Shown one piece after another: positions 44,278 to 52,768 of a stretch of DNA of 64,000 bases (position 1 is the first letter of the stretch; every line of letters starts with the position of its first letter). A program made the translations under genes and the position numbers. Under the pieces are notes generated by a model. That model ran no database searches and was not told where the DNA came from. It saw nothing but the letters and a program-made list of their open reading frames with translations. The stretch is taken from the NCBI RefSeq assembly GCF_012273515.2, contig NZ_CP050975.2, positions 1,178,001 to 1,242,000 of the forward strand, read 5' to 3'. Origin of the DNA: Streptomyces sp. RPA4-2 (GTDB taxonomy: Bacteria; Actinomycetota; Actinomycetes; Streptomycetales; Streptomycetaceae).

Positions 44278-44553
44278 TCAGGCGTGGGCGTTGCGCGACG
44301 CGGCGTGGTGGGCCGGCCGGCCCGTCCTGGGAGGCTCAAGACGTCGCAGGGACAGGGTGGCGGTGAGGAGGAGGCCGGTGAACACCGCGAGGAGAAGAGC
44401 GGAGACCCACATCTGCCGGCTTCCGGGCGACTGCCAGGCCGTCCAGACCGTGGATGCGCTCCACAGCAGGATGCCCACCACGTAGAAGGCGCGGACGCGG
44501 TGCAGTTGCCGCACGGCCCGCAGGAACATGACGCGTTCGGTCTTCGGTGCCAT
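44278..44553 (-). CDS. small two-helix membrane protein
   Basis: This is 91 aa from the ATG at 44553. A basic N-terminus (PKTERVMFLRAVRQLHRVR) leads to two hydrophobic helices, about residues 22-40 and 47-68, then a basic His/Arg-rich tail. The start is chosen because sequence upstream lacks coding character; the ribosome site is weak. Function unknown. It is divergent from the SARP gene. Confidence 0.6.
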   Translation of the reverse strand: MAPKTERVMFLRAVRQLHRVRAFYVVGILLWSASTVWTAWQSPGSRQMWVSALLLAVFTGLLLTATLSLRRLEPPRTGRPAHHAASRNAHA

Positions 44554-44816
44554 GGCGGGCCGTGTACCCCGATTCGCCGGCACCACCGACCGGGACGGAC
44601 TTTCCGCGCCCGACGGCCGCCACGACCCCGGGGGCCCTCGTGCGCACCTGTCCGGTTGTCCGAAAATCGTGGGCAGACCCTCCCGACCAGGGGCAACCTG
44701 GGAGAAAGAGTGATCATCTCTGAAGAGTGACAGCGGTGTGCAATACGGCGATCCGTACGCACGAGGTCGCACGTAACCGAGAAGTGGCCGTCCGCCCCAG
44801 GCCGAGGAGACAGAGT

Positions 44817-47800
44817 ATGAGCGCACGGGCAACCGAGGAACTGACCTTTCGGGTGCTGGGGACGGTGCGGGCTTTCCGCGGCGAGGCCGAGATCGCGGTC
44901 GGCCCACCGCAACAGGCGGCCGTACTCTCGGTCCTGCTGCTGCGCGCCGGGCACGCGGTGTCCTTCGACGATCTCGTCGACGCCCTCTGGGAGAACACTC
45001 TCCCCAAGTCCGCGGCGACGACGGTCCGCACCTACGTCTGGCGGCTGCGCCGGCTGCTGGAGACGGACCCTTCGGCCCCGGACATCCTGCTGTCGGCCGC
45101 GGACGGGTACCGCCTCGCCGTGGCCGGCGGCGCGGTGGACGCCTGGCACGCCGAGTCGCTGGCGCAGCAGACCGCCCGGCTCAAGGCCGAGGGCCGTACG
45201 AAGGAGGCCGAGGAGACGGCCGGCCGGGCTCTCGCCCTGTGGCAGGGCGAGTCGCTGGCGGGCGTCCCCGGTCCCTTCGCGGCGCGCCGACGCGACGGTC
45301 TGGAAGAACTCAAGGTCTCCCTCCAGGTCGAGCGCCTGGATCTGGCCATCCGGCTGGGCCGCTTCCAGTCCGCTCTGCCGGGGCTGGCCGAACTCACCGC
45401 CGACCACCCCCTGCGCGAGCGGCCGCACGCGCTGCTGATGCGCGCTCTGTACGCGACGGGACGGCAGTCGGAAGCGCTCGCCGTCCACGACCGCGTGCGC
45501 TGTCGTCTCGCCGAGGAACTCGGCGTCGACCCCGGGCGGGAACTCGCCGAGGAATACACGCGCATCCTCCACGGCACCGCCGTACTCGATGAGCCGTCAC
45601 CGTCCCGTGCGCCTCGGACTCGTACCGATCAGGCCGCCGAACTCACCGGTCCGCCGGGCGCCGAGGAGAGCCTTCACGCCGCGAGCCGTCGCACCGTGGG
45701 GGGTGCGCGGACCCCGGAGGCGGACCGGGGCCCGGAAGCGGACCGAGCCTCAGATCGAGCGGAGGCTTCGGCGGACGGGGCGGCCGGGGACCGCTCACGT
45801 CCGGCCTTTCTGCCCGCCCCGGCTCAACTCCCCGCCGACACACCGGTCTTCATCGGTCGCGAGGTGATCGCGCAGCGCTTGCACGACCTGCTCACCGCCT
45901 CGGATCCACGCGCGTTGACCACGGTCGCCGTGACCGGCATGGGGGGCGTCGGCAAGACCACCTTTGCCCTGCATGTGGCCCACCGCGCGCGGCACCGTTA
46001 TCCGGACGGCCAGCTCTACGCCGATCTGGACGGCAGCAGCGTGGCGCCGGCCGACCCGTTCGGTGTCCTGGGGAGTTTCCTCACCGCGCTGGGCGTGCCG
46101 GCCGATGAGCTGCCCGGGGAACTGGAGGACCGCGGAGCGCTGTTCAGGTCCTTGCTGGACCGCCGTCGGGTCCTGGTCGTCCTGGACGACGCGCGTGACG
46201 CGGTACAGCTGCGTCCTCTCATGCCCGGCAGCGCCGGCTGCGCGGTGATCGCCACCAGCCAGCCGCGCATGGCGGGTCTGGACGCCACCGTGCACATCGG
46301 TCTGGACGTCTTCACCCCCGAAGAGGCGCTGGCCCTGCTGGGGGAAGTGGTCGGCACCGCGCGCCTCGCCGCCGAGCCCGACGCCGCGCGAGCGCTGGTC
46401 GCCGCGTGCGGTCAACTCCCCCTGGCCATACGGATCGTGGCGGCGCGACTGGCCGCGCGTCCGGGATGGACGATCATCTCCCTGGTCGACAAGCTCGCCG
46501 ACGAACGCGGCCGGATCACCCGTCTGCGGTTCGGCGACATCGCCATCGACGCGGCCTTCGAGCTGGGCTACCGGCAGCTGACCGCCTTTCAGGCCCGCGC
46601 CTTCAGGCTGCTGGCGCCGGCCGCGGAGCCCGACCTCGGGCTGCCCGCCGTGGCGGCGGTTCTCGAACTCGACCTGGACGACGCCGAAGACGTGATGGAG
46701 TCCCTGGTCGACGCCTCCATGGTGGAGTCACCCGCGCCGGGCCGCTACCGGTACCACGACCTGCTCAGGGCGTTCGCCCGCAACCTCCCGGCACCGCCGG
46801 ACGCGGAACCGGCCGGCGCGGCGGTCCGGCGGCTGCTCGACTTCCTGCTGGCGAGCGCCTGCAAGGCATTTCGCCATGTCGTGCCGGGCGACCCCGTGAC
46901 CGACTGCCTCGGGCCGCTTCGTTCCCCGGGCCTGGACTTCACCGACGCGTCCGCGGCCCGCGCCTGGGTCGCCGAGGAGGCCGACGGCATTCTGGCGGCC
47001 CTGCGGCAGGCGGTGGACGACCCCACCGCGCTGCCGGTGGCCACGGACCTGCTGATCACCCTCTCCGCCTTCGGCCAGGAGGTGGCACTGTCCAGGCTGA
47101 CGACGGCCGCCGACGCGTTGGCCTCCGCCGCCGAGGCGCACGCGGACCGGCGGGCGCTGGGGAAGACCCGGTGGCTCAGTGGCTCTCTCGCCCTGCGTGC
47201 CGGTGATCCGGCCCGCGCGGAGCGGCTCGCCACGCAGGCGGTGACGGCCTGCCGTGACACCGGGGACCAGGTGATCCTCAGGCAGGCGCTCAACGACCTC
47301 GGGCTGGCGGCACAGTTCCTCGGCCGGTACGAGGACGCGCTCGTCCATTTCGACGCCGCCCTGGTCCTGGCCGAGAAACTCGGGCACCGTTCCGGCAAGG
47401 TGGCCACCACGCTCAACGCGGCGCTCACCCTCATCCGGGGCGGCCGCGCCGCCGACGCGGTCGCGCCGTGCGAGAAGGCGCTCTCCGACCTGCGGTCCTC
47501 GGGCGACGACGCCGGGATGACCGCGTACGCGCTCTACGTGCTGGGGCTGGCCCTGCACGGTCAGCGGCGTTGGGAGGAGGCGGCCGGGCGACTCAGGGAG
47601 TGCCTGCGCCTGTGCCGGACGGCGGGCATTCGGGACCGTGCGGCACAGGCCGGATACCGGCTCGCGGAGACGCTGAGCCACACAGGCGACCTGAACGGCG
47701 CCGTCCGGTACGCGGAGGAGGCGCTCACGCTGCTGGAGGAGAGCGGCGGGGACCGCGATCTGGCCACGGCCCGGCTGGTCCTCGGCCGCGTCCTGGCGGA

Positions 47801-47945
47801 GCGCGGAGAACCGGACCGGGCGCGGGCACAACTCGAGGAGGCGTACGAGACGTTCTCCCGTCTCGGGCTGCCCGAGGCCCGGCAGGCCGCCGACGCCCTC
47901 GCGGGGGCCGCCACCGCGTCGGCCCCTCACGCCGACCGCCCCTGA
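44817..47945 (+). CDS. SARP-family regulator with NB-ARC and TPR domains (AfsR-like architecture)
   Basis: This is 1042 aa from the ATG at 44817 (GAGGAG upstream). Residues about 8-100 form the OmpR-type winged helix (FRVLGTVRAFRG, TTVRTYVWRLRRLLE) and about 105-255 the bacterial transcriptional activation domain (LPGLAELTADHPLRERPHALL). After a charged linker, an NB-ARC ATPase begins near residue 350 with VTGMGGVGKTTFAL; VLVVLDDARD is its Walker B. From about residue 770 to the end there are TPR-like repeats. It should activate the adjacent peptide cluster. Direct repeats of the SARP type in the 48333-48397 region fit this. The NB-ARC part suggests ATP- or ligand-dependent activation. Confidence 0.92.
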   Translation: MSARATEELTFRVLGTVRAFRGEAEIAVGPPQQAAVLSVLLLRAGHAVSFDDLVDALWENTLPKSAATTVRTYVWRLRRLLETDPSAPDILLSAADGYRLAVAGGAVDAWHAESLAQQTARLKAEGRTKEAEETAGRALALWQGESLAGVPGPFAARRRDGLEELKVSLQVERLDLAIRLGRFQSALPGLAELTADHPLRERPHALLMRALYATGRQSEALAVHDRVRCRLAEELGVDPGRELAEEYTRILHGTAVLDEPSPSRAPRTRTDQAAELTGPPGAEESLHAASRRTVGGARTPEADRGPEADRASDRAEASADGAAGDRSRPAFLPAPAQLPADTPVFIGREVIAQRLHDLLTASDPRALTTVAVTGMGGVGKTTFALHVAHRARHRYPDGQLYADLDGSSVAPADPFGVLGSFLTALGVPADELPGELEDRGALFRSLLDRRRVLVVLDDARDAVQLRPLMPGSAGCAVIATSQPRMAGLDATVHIGLDVFTPEEALALLGEVVGTARLAAEPDAARALVAACGQLPLAIRIVAARLAARPGWTIISLVDKLADERGRITRLRFGDIAIDAAFELGYRQLTAFQARAFRLLAPAAEPDLGLPAVAAVLELDLDDAEDVMESLVDASMVESPAPGRYRYHDLLRAFARNLPAPPDAEPAGAAVRRLLDFLLASACKAFRHVVPGDPVTDCLGPLRSPGLDFTDASAARAWVAEEADGILAALRQAVDDPTALPVATDLLITLSAFGQEVALSRLTTAADALASAAEAHADRRALGKTRWLSGSLALRAGDPARAERLATQAVTACRDTGDQVILRQALNDLGLAAQFLGRYEDALVHFDAALVLAEKLGHRSGKVATTLNAALTLIRGGRAADAVAPCEKALSDLRSSGDDAGMTAYALYVLGLALHGQRRWEEAAGRLRECLRLCRTAGIRDRAAQAGYRLAETLSHTGDLNGAVRYAEEALTLLEESGGDRDLATARLVLGRVLAERGEPDRARAQLEEAYETFSRLGLPEARQAADALAGAATASAPHADRP

Positions 47946-48028
47946 GGGGCCGCGGCCGGCCGTCGCCTCACCCGGTGCGGCCGGCCGGCCCGGCCCCATC
48001 GCGGTCCTCTACACACCTGGTACCGCAC

Positions 48029-48064
48029 CAGGCGGCGTTCGCCCCGCCGGGTGAACGCCGCCTG
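48029..48064. terminator. hairpin terminator between convergent SARP and small peptide genes
   Basis: A 12-bp perfect stem (CAGGCGGCGTTC) encloses a 12-base loop with some further pairing. Confidence 0.8.
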
Positions 48065-48072
48065 CCGCGGCC

Positions 48073-48264
48073 CTAGCTGGTGGGCTTGCAGATCTCGCAG
48101 CTCGAACCGGTGTTGTTCCAGGCGACGACGTGACGGCCGGATGGTGCCCCGTCGTGCGCTCCGGCTCGTTCGGCGACGCCGATCATTCCGGTCAGAACGG
48201 CGACGAGGCCGAGGGTGACGGCGGAACGCCACCGGATCGGCTGAGGGGTCTTGCCACGGATCAT
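48073..48264 (-). CDS. small secreted peptide with a C-E-I-C motif, 63 aa
   Basis: The ATG at 48264 is preceded by GAGAGA. Residues 1-12 are basic, about 13-32 form a hydrophobic signal (RSAVTLGLVAVLTGMIGV), and a likely cleavage site follows AERAGA. The mature part of about 27 residues, starting HDGAPSG and ending SSCEICKPTS, has two cysteines two apart that could form a disulfide or be modified. The gene is divergent from the 12-kb operon, and its promoter shows the same GTTGAC heptamer pair as the operon promoter. It may be a second substrate, a signal or an immunity peptide of the system. No family recognised. Confidence 0.65.
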   Translation of the reverse strand: MIRGKTPQPIRWRSAVTLGLVAVLTGMIGVAERAGAHDGAPSGRHVVAWNNTGSSCEICKPTS

Positions 48265-48332
48265 CACGCGTATCTCTCGTTTCGTGCGGTTGGGCCGCTT
48301 CGTACCTGCGTGCGGTGATGCTGGCACGCCCA

Positions 48333-48350
48333 CGTCAACAACCGGTCAAC
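48333..48350 (-). promoter_or_regulatory. SARP-type heptamer pair for the divergent secreted-peptide gene
   Basis: On the minus strand GTTGACC (48350-48344) and GTTGACG (48339-48333) are spaced 11 bp start to start. Nine bases further comes CAGCAT as a possible -10 hexamer. SARP activators bind such heptamer repeats in place of a normal -35. Confidence 0.6.
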
Positions 48351-48379
48351 GAACGATCGGAGCCCGCCACCGAACCGCC

Positions 48380-48412
48380 GTAGACGCTCCGTTGACACGT
48401 GCTGCCTAGCGT
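48380..48412 (+). promoter_or_regulatory. SARP-type heptamer pair and -10 for the peptide operon
   Basis: GTAGACG (48380-48386) and GTTGACA (48391-48397) are spaced 11 bp start to start. Nine bases later TAGCGT (48407-48412) may serve as the -10. The same spacing is seen on the opposite strand. The predicted transcript would begin near 48419, about 50 bp before the peptide start codon. Confidence 0.62.
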
Positions 48413-48470
48413 TCTCAGCGGTCGGGCCGTCCGGCCTCGCACCACAGCCAAGAGATCGAAGGAGAACGAC

Positions 48471-48542
48471 ATGACTCGCAACCACGCCACCGGCCTGCGT
48501 CCCCGCCTGGACAAGGTGAAGGTCAAGGCCGCCAAGGCCTGA
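48471..48542 (+). CDS. 23-aa Lys-rich peptide, candidate RiPP or carrier-peptide precursor
   Basis: The ATG at 48471 has an excellent ribosome site (GAAGGAGAACGAC). The peptide starts MTRNHATGLRPR and ends LDKVKVKAAKA. It has no Cys, Ser, Trp or Tyr, four Lys in the last nine residues (alternating K-V-K-V-K) and one Asp and one His. It is the first gene of a 12-kb operon, is followed by a perfect hairpin and lies upstream of an M16 peptidase. This recalls PqqA (also about 23 residues) with PqqF, but the modification enzymes are different. Lysine side chains or the C-terminus are the obvious modification sites. It is too short to find by homology alone; support comes from the ribosome site, position and hairpin. 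Confidence 0.75.
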   Translation: MTRNHATGLRPRLDKVKVKAAKA

Positions 48543-48559
48543 GTCACCGCATGGTCCGC

Positions 48560-48590
48560 GGCTGCCGGGGAGTTCGTCTCCCCGGCAGCC
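48560..48590 (+). terminator. attenuator hairpin directly after the precursor peptide gene
   Basis: A perfect 13-bp stem (GGCTGCCGGGGAG) with a 5-base loop lies 18 bp after the peptide stop and 78 bp before the peptidase gene. Partial termination here would make the peptide mRNA more abundant than the enzyme mRNAs. Confidence 0.75.
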
Positions 48591-48667
48591 GCCGGCCGCC
48601 CCGCTGTCCCCGGTTCATCCGCACATCGCGACGTTCCCCGCCGCGTACGGCCCTGCGAGAGTGACCC

Positions 48668-49909
48668 TTGACCGACTACGACCTCACCGCCCGCCTTCCG
48701 GGGCCGGCGGGCACCTCCGTCCCCCTGCTCGCCGTCGTCGACGAGCGGCTGAAGACCACCAGCATCTGCTTCGCGCTCGCCCACGGTTCGCGCGACGATC
48801 CGGAGGGCCGCGGCGGCATCGCCCACCTGCTGGAGCACCTGGTGATGTCCTGCCCTCTCGGCGGCGAAGGGCCGGCCGTGTCATTCAGCGAGTACGTGGA
48901 ACGACGCGGCGGTCAGGCCAATGCCCTGACCGGCCTTGAAGTGATGCTGTACTACGCACAGATGCACGCCGACGACGCCGAGGACGTGGCCGCCGCACTG
49001 CTGCGCGCCGTGTTCGAACCGGTGCTCGACAGCCACACGCTGGACCGGGAGCGTGCCGTCGTCCTCCAGGAGCTGGCCGCCGCGGCGGCCGACCCCTCGG
49101 ACGTCGTCCAGGACGCGGTCCTCGCCGGGCTGTTCCCCGGACACCCGTTGGGCCGGCCGGTCGGCGGGGAACCCGGTCAGCTGGCCGCCGTGACCGCGCA
49201 GGAGCTGACGGCCGTCCATCGCGACCGGTTCGTCCGGGCCCCCGGTGCGCTGGTCGTCGTGGGCCCGAGGGTCCCCCGGGTGCTGGCCGAGGCCGCCGTC
49301 CACGAGGCCGGGCAGCCGACGGACCCGCTGCCCCGGGTACCGCCGGCAGCCAAGGGTGCGGAAGATCCGCTGCCGGACCCCGGGGAAGCGAACTTCACCT
49401 GGCTCTGCTTCGGCGCGCGTTCCCCGAGGGCGGACGTCGCCGGACGGAGCGCGTACGGCGTCCTCGCCCACCTCCTGGGCTCCAGCCCCTCCTCCCTGCT
49501 CTACCGCACGCTGCGCAGCGAGCACGGCCTGTCCTACTCGTTCCACGCCTGGGACCGCGGCTACCGCGAATCGGGCGCCTGGCGACTGCTCATCGGCACC
49601 GAGGCGTCCGCGGCCGGCCGAGTCCGTACCCTCGTGGACGAACTGCTGACCGGCGTGGCCGGACAGGGGCCCGCTCCCGACGACTTCGACGCGGCCCTGC
49701 GGCAGGCGGAGATGAGCCTGGTCCTGGAGTCCGAGACACCGCTGGAGTACGCCAAACTCATCGCCGAACGCACCTGCTCCACCGGACGGGTCTGGTCCCT
49801 CGAGGACGAGATCGCCGAGTTGCGCCGGGTGGGCGTCGACGACGTGCGGCGGGCCGCCGCGCACGTCCGCCGGGAACTGCTCCTGACCGTCCGCTCGGTG
49901 GCCTCCTGA
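48668..49909 (+). CDS. M16-family zinc metallopeptidase (PqqF/insulinase-like)
   Basis: This is 413 aa. The start is a TTG at 48668, because an in-frame TGA lies 6 bases upstream and no ATG exists near the N-terminus; GAGAG precedes it. The inverted zinc motif HLLEH is at residues 53-57, with the third ligand probably in VVLQELAAAA about 75 residues later. The C-terminal half has the R-x-Y-type region (LYRTLRSEHGLSYSFHAW). The size fits a single M16B-type subunit that might dimerise. In known pathways M16 enzymes trim or degrade modified precursor peptides, so cleavage of the 23-aa peptide is the natural hypothesis. The stop overlaps the next ATG (TGATG). Confidence 0.9.
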   Translation: MTDYDLTARLPGPAGTSVPLLAVVDERLKTTSICFALAHGSRDDPEGRGGIAHLLEHLVMSCPLGGEGPAVSFSEYVERRGGQANALTGLEVMLYYAQMHADDAEDVAAALLRAVFEPVLDSHTLDRERAVVLQELAAAAADPSDVVQDAVLAGLFPGHPLGRPVGGEPGQLAAVTAQELTAVHRDRFVRAPGALVVVGPRVPRVLAEAAVHEAGQPTDPLPRVPPAAKGAEDPLPDPGEANFTWLCFGARSPRADVAGRSAYGVLAHLLGSSPSSLLYRTLRSEHGLSYSFHAWDRGYRESGAWRLLIGTEASAAGRVRTLVDELLTGVAGQGPAPDDFDAALRQAEMSLVLESETPLEYAKLIAERTCSTGRVWSLEDEIAELRRVGVDDVRRAAAHVRRELLLTVRSVAS

Positions 49910-50730
49910 TGTACGCCGCCGAGAGCTATCTGAAGTCCGCGCGGGACGCGGAGCTGGTGCGCACGGTGTCCGGCCTGCCCTGTGTGGCGGGCGTCTCCAC
50001 CGACCCCTTGTCCGACGAGCGGCGCCTGCTGGTGGAGTACGCCGACCCGGAGCTGCTGTCGGACGACGAGGCCTCGCGGACCCTGTGGCGGACGCTGCTC
50101 GCCGACCATCCCGAGGTGTCCGCCCTCGTCGTGCGCGCCGGTGCCGCCGTCCTCCTGCCGGAGCCGTGGCACCGCGACCTCACCTACGTACGGCTGGCCG
50201 AGGACGCGACGGTGCCGGCCGCTCCCGACGGACCCCGGGTCACCCCGGCGCAGGAGGAACACCGGCCGCTGCTGACCGACTGGCTCGTCCGCGCCATCCT
50301 GCACGCCGCGCGTGAACAGGACCGGCCGGCCGGCCTCGACGCCGCGAGGGCCGAGGCCGACGCTCTGCTCGACACCCCGTCCCGGCAGTCGCTGCTGGTG
50401 TGGGAGCACGACGTCCCGGTGGGCCACGCGACCGTCGTCGGCCAGGCCTGGGACGAGATCACCGCCGAGACCCATGTGGAGCTGGTGGACGTCCTCGTCG
50501 AACCCGGCGCCGACGGTCCGGCGGCCCGCGGAGCCCTGGTCGCCGCCGTCGCGGACCTCGCCCGGACAGCGCGGCTCCCGTTGACCGGTCATGTCGTCCA
50601 CGGCCTCGACGGCGACGGCGACCGGGTCACGACAGCCCTGTGCGCACGGGGCTGGGCAGTGCACCACCGCTACTGGACGACCCGTGCCGGGGAACTGGCC
50701 GCGACCGTGAAGGGGGACCGGCGACCATGA
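49909..50730 (+). CDS. unknown protein with GNAT-like C-terminal domain
   Basis: This is 273 aa, translationally coupled to the peptidase (one-base overlap). Residues 1-115 have no motif I recognise. Residues about 125-260 resemble a GNAT acyltransferase: LLVWEHDVPVGHATV as strands 2-4, VELVDVLVEPGADGPAARGALVAA at the position of the acyl-CoA loop (quoted in part) and a final strand near WAVHHRYW. The pyrophosphate-binding Q/R-x-x-G-x-G/A loop is degenerate (EPGADGPAARG), so activity is uncertain. It may acylate the peptide or an intermediate amine. Confidence 0.65.
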   Translation: MYAAESYLKSARDAELVRTVSGLPCVAGVSTDPLSDERRLLVEYADPELLSDDEASRTLWRTLLADHPEVSALVVRAGAAVLLPEPWHRDLTYVRLAEDATVPAAPDGPRVTPAQEEHRPLLTDWLVRAILHAAREQDRPAGLDAARAEADALLDTPSRQSLLVWEHDVPVGHATVVGQAWDEITAETHVELVDVLVEPGADGPAARGALVAAVADLARTARLPLTGHVVHGLDGDGDRVTTALCARGWAVHHRYWTTRAGELAATVKGDRRP

Positions 50731-51800
50731 CCGTCGCGCCACTCGACCTGAATCTGCTGCACCGGCTGCTCGACGTCCCCGGGCACGAGGAGGCGTACCG
50801 TCTGGTACGCCGCGCCCAGCAGACCTCCGGCACGCTCGCCCAGCTGGTCGTCTCGCTGGCCGTCGGTGAAGGCACCGAGGCCGGCACCGGCAGCAGGGAC
50901 TTGCTGGAACGGGCCCGCTCCCGCGCGGCCCGGTATGCCGAGCTGCGGGCAGCGCTCGCGCACTGCCCGGGAATACGGACCGTCAAAGGCCCCTCCCTCG
51001 CCGGCCACTATCCGACCGGCGTCCGGCGCCCGGTGGGCGACCTCGACCTCGTCGCACCCGACGAGGAACAGCTGTGGCGCGCCGCCGTCACGCTGTGCTC
51101 GCTGGGCGGCGTTCCCGCGGAACTGTCGCTGTTCGTCGCCGCCGGGCGCCCGCACGTCATGCTCGCCGTCCTCTGGCCCTCCCCCGACCCTCTGATGGAG
51201 GAGGAGATTCGGGTGGAGCTTTGCACGGCGGCGTTCTCCGGGGACTTCGCCGCCGTACCCGTACGGCCGGAGCTGCCTGCCCGACAAGTCCTGGCGGATC
51301 TGCTGTCGGTGGCCGAGGAGCGGTTCCAGCGCGCGTTCCACGCCAAGGACGCCGTCGATCTGCTGATGCTGCTCGACAGCGGGGCGCTGCGGCCGACGGT
51401 GGTGGCCGAAGCCGCCGACACCTATCGGCTGGCACCCGAACTCGTCGAGCTGCTGGACCTGTTGAGCACGGCCGTCGACCACCCGGGGGCCGAGCCGCTG
51501 CGACAGGCCCTGACCGTCCCGGCGGCCACGGAGACCGCCCGCCGTGCCGCCGTACCCCGGCCGCCGCACGAGCCGGGCCGCTCGGTGGACGCTCGGCTGG
51601 AGGCGGGTCAGCCGGTCTGGGGCATGCCGTTGACCCGCGTTGCACGGCCTGGGGAGAAATGCGTGCTCGACCACCGGGACCACCTGACGCTGGCCCGCAC
51701 TCCGGTCGGTGACTTCCTGCTGGTGGCCGGCGAACTGGTCGACCCCGACCTGTACGCCACGGCCCTTGCCGCCGCCACGGACCAGGAGGCCGGAGCATGA
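50727..51800 (+). CDS. nucleotidyltransferase-family protein (NTP_transf_5-like)
   Basis: This is 357 aa, overlapping the previous stop by ATGA. The segment TVKGPSLAGHYPTGVRRPVG followed by DLDLVA is the G-[x]-Y-...-R-x-x-x-D-x-D pattern of the uncharacterised nucleotidyltransferase group PF14907. Such proteins recur in RiPP and polysaccharide clusters. The C-terminal roughly 60 residues form a separate small domain (LARTPVGDFLLVAGELVDPDL). It may transfer a nucleotide or phosphate to a substrate of the pathway. The start is supported by coupling and AGGGGG. Confidence 0.75.
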   Translation: MTVAPLDLNLLHRLLDVPGHEEAYRLVRRAQQTSGTLAQLVVSLAVGEGTEAGTGSRDLLERARSRAARYAELRAALAHCPGIRTVKGPSLAGHYPTGVRRPVGDLDLVAPDEEQLWRAAVTLCSLGGVPAELSLFVAAGRPHVMLAVLWPSPDPLMEEEIRVELCTAAFSGDFAAVPVRPELPARQVLADLLSVAEERFQRAFHAKDAVDLLMLLDSGALRPTVVAEAADTYRLAPELVELLDLLSTAVDHPGAEPLRQALTVPAATETARRAAVPRPPHEPGRSVDARLEAGQPVWGMPLTRVARPGEKCVLDHRDHLTLARTPVGDFLLVAGELVDPDLYATALAAATDQEAGA

Positions 51801-52768
51801 CGACGTCGGACGACCACGCGGTCGAAGTCCGCGCGCTCACCCGGGAGTTCGGCTCCCGTCGTCGGCCCGACGCCGTCGTCACCGCGCTGCGCGGCATCGA
51901 CCTGACCGTCCGCACCGGCGAGGTGCACGGCCTGCTCGGACCGAACGGCGCAGGCAAGACGACCCTGTGCAAGATCCTCACGACCGTGCTGCTGCCCAGT
52001 TCGGGGACGGCCCGGGTGTGCGGCCACGACATCGCCGCCTCGCCACGGGCGGTCAAACCCCTGATCGGCATCGTCTTCGGCGGCGACCGGGGCCTGTACG
52101 GCCGGATCACTCCCCGCCAGAACCTCGGTCTGTGGGGTGCCCTCTACGGTCTGCACGGCCGCGAACTCCGGCGGCGTACGGACGCGTTGCTCGACCGGGT
52201 CGGCCTGAGCGAGCGGGCGGACGACCGGGTGGACGGCTTCTCCCGGGGCATGAAACAGCGCCTGCACCTCGCCCGCGGCCTGGTCAGCGACCCCCAGGTC
52301 CTCATCCTCGACGAACCCACCACCGGTATGGACCCGCTGGCCGCCTACGACTTCCGCACGCTGGTGCGGGAGTTGCGCGCGGAGGGCCGTACGGTCCTCA
52401 TCACCACGCACGACATGGCGGAAGCCGAGGCGGTGTGCGACCGGGTCACGCTCATCGACCAGGGCCGGGTCCTGGCGACCGACCGGCCCGAGGTACTGGC
52501 CCGCCGGATGTCGGCCTACGAACGCGTGAAGGCCGCCGCCGTGTCCGCCGCCGTCGCCGAGGACCTGCGCGGCCTGCCCGGCGTCTTCTCGCTCGACCGG
52601 ACGCCCGACGGACGGGTCAGCGTCGAGATCTCCGCCGCCGACACCACCGGCGAGGTACTGCGCAGACTGGTCGCGTCGGGAGTCACCTCGCTGGCCACCG
52701 TCCGACCCGGACTGGCCGAGGTCTACCGGCATCTGGTGCAGGACCGCGGAATGCGGGTGACCAGATGA
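51797..52768 (+). CDS. ABC transporter ATP-binding protein (ABC-2/DrrA type)
   Basis: This is 323 aa, overlapping the previous gene by ATGA. It has an intact Walker A (GPNGAGKTTL), signature FSRGMKQRLHLAR, Walker B VLILDEPTTGMD and switch His in ITTHDM. A C-terminal domain of about 80 residues is typical of DrrA-like exporters. It pairs with the two following permeases. Confidence 0.93.
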   Translation: MTTSDDHAVEVRALTREFGSRRRPDAVVTALRGIDLTVRTGEVHGLLGPNGAGKTTLCKILTTVLLPSSGTARVCGHDIAASPRAVKPLIGIVFGGDRGLYGRITPRQNLGLWGALYGLHGRELRRRTDALLDRVGLSERADDRVDGFSRGMKQRLHLARGLVSDPQVLILDEPTTGMDPLAAYDFRTLVRELRAEGRTVLITTHDMAEAEAVCDRVTLIDQGRVLATDRPEVLARRMSAYERVKAAAVSAAVAEDLRGLPGVFSLDRTPDGRVSVEISAADTTGEVLRRLVASGVTSLATVRPGLAEVYRHLVQDRGMRVTR

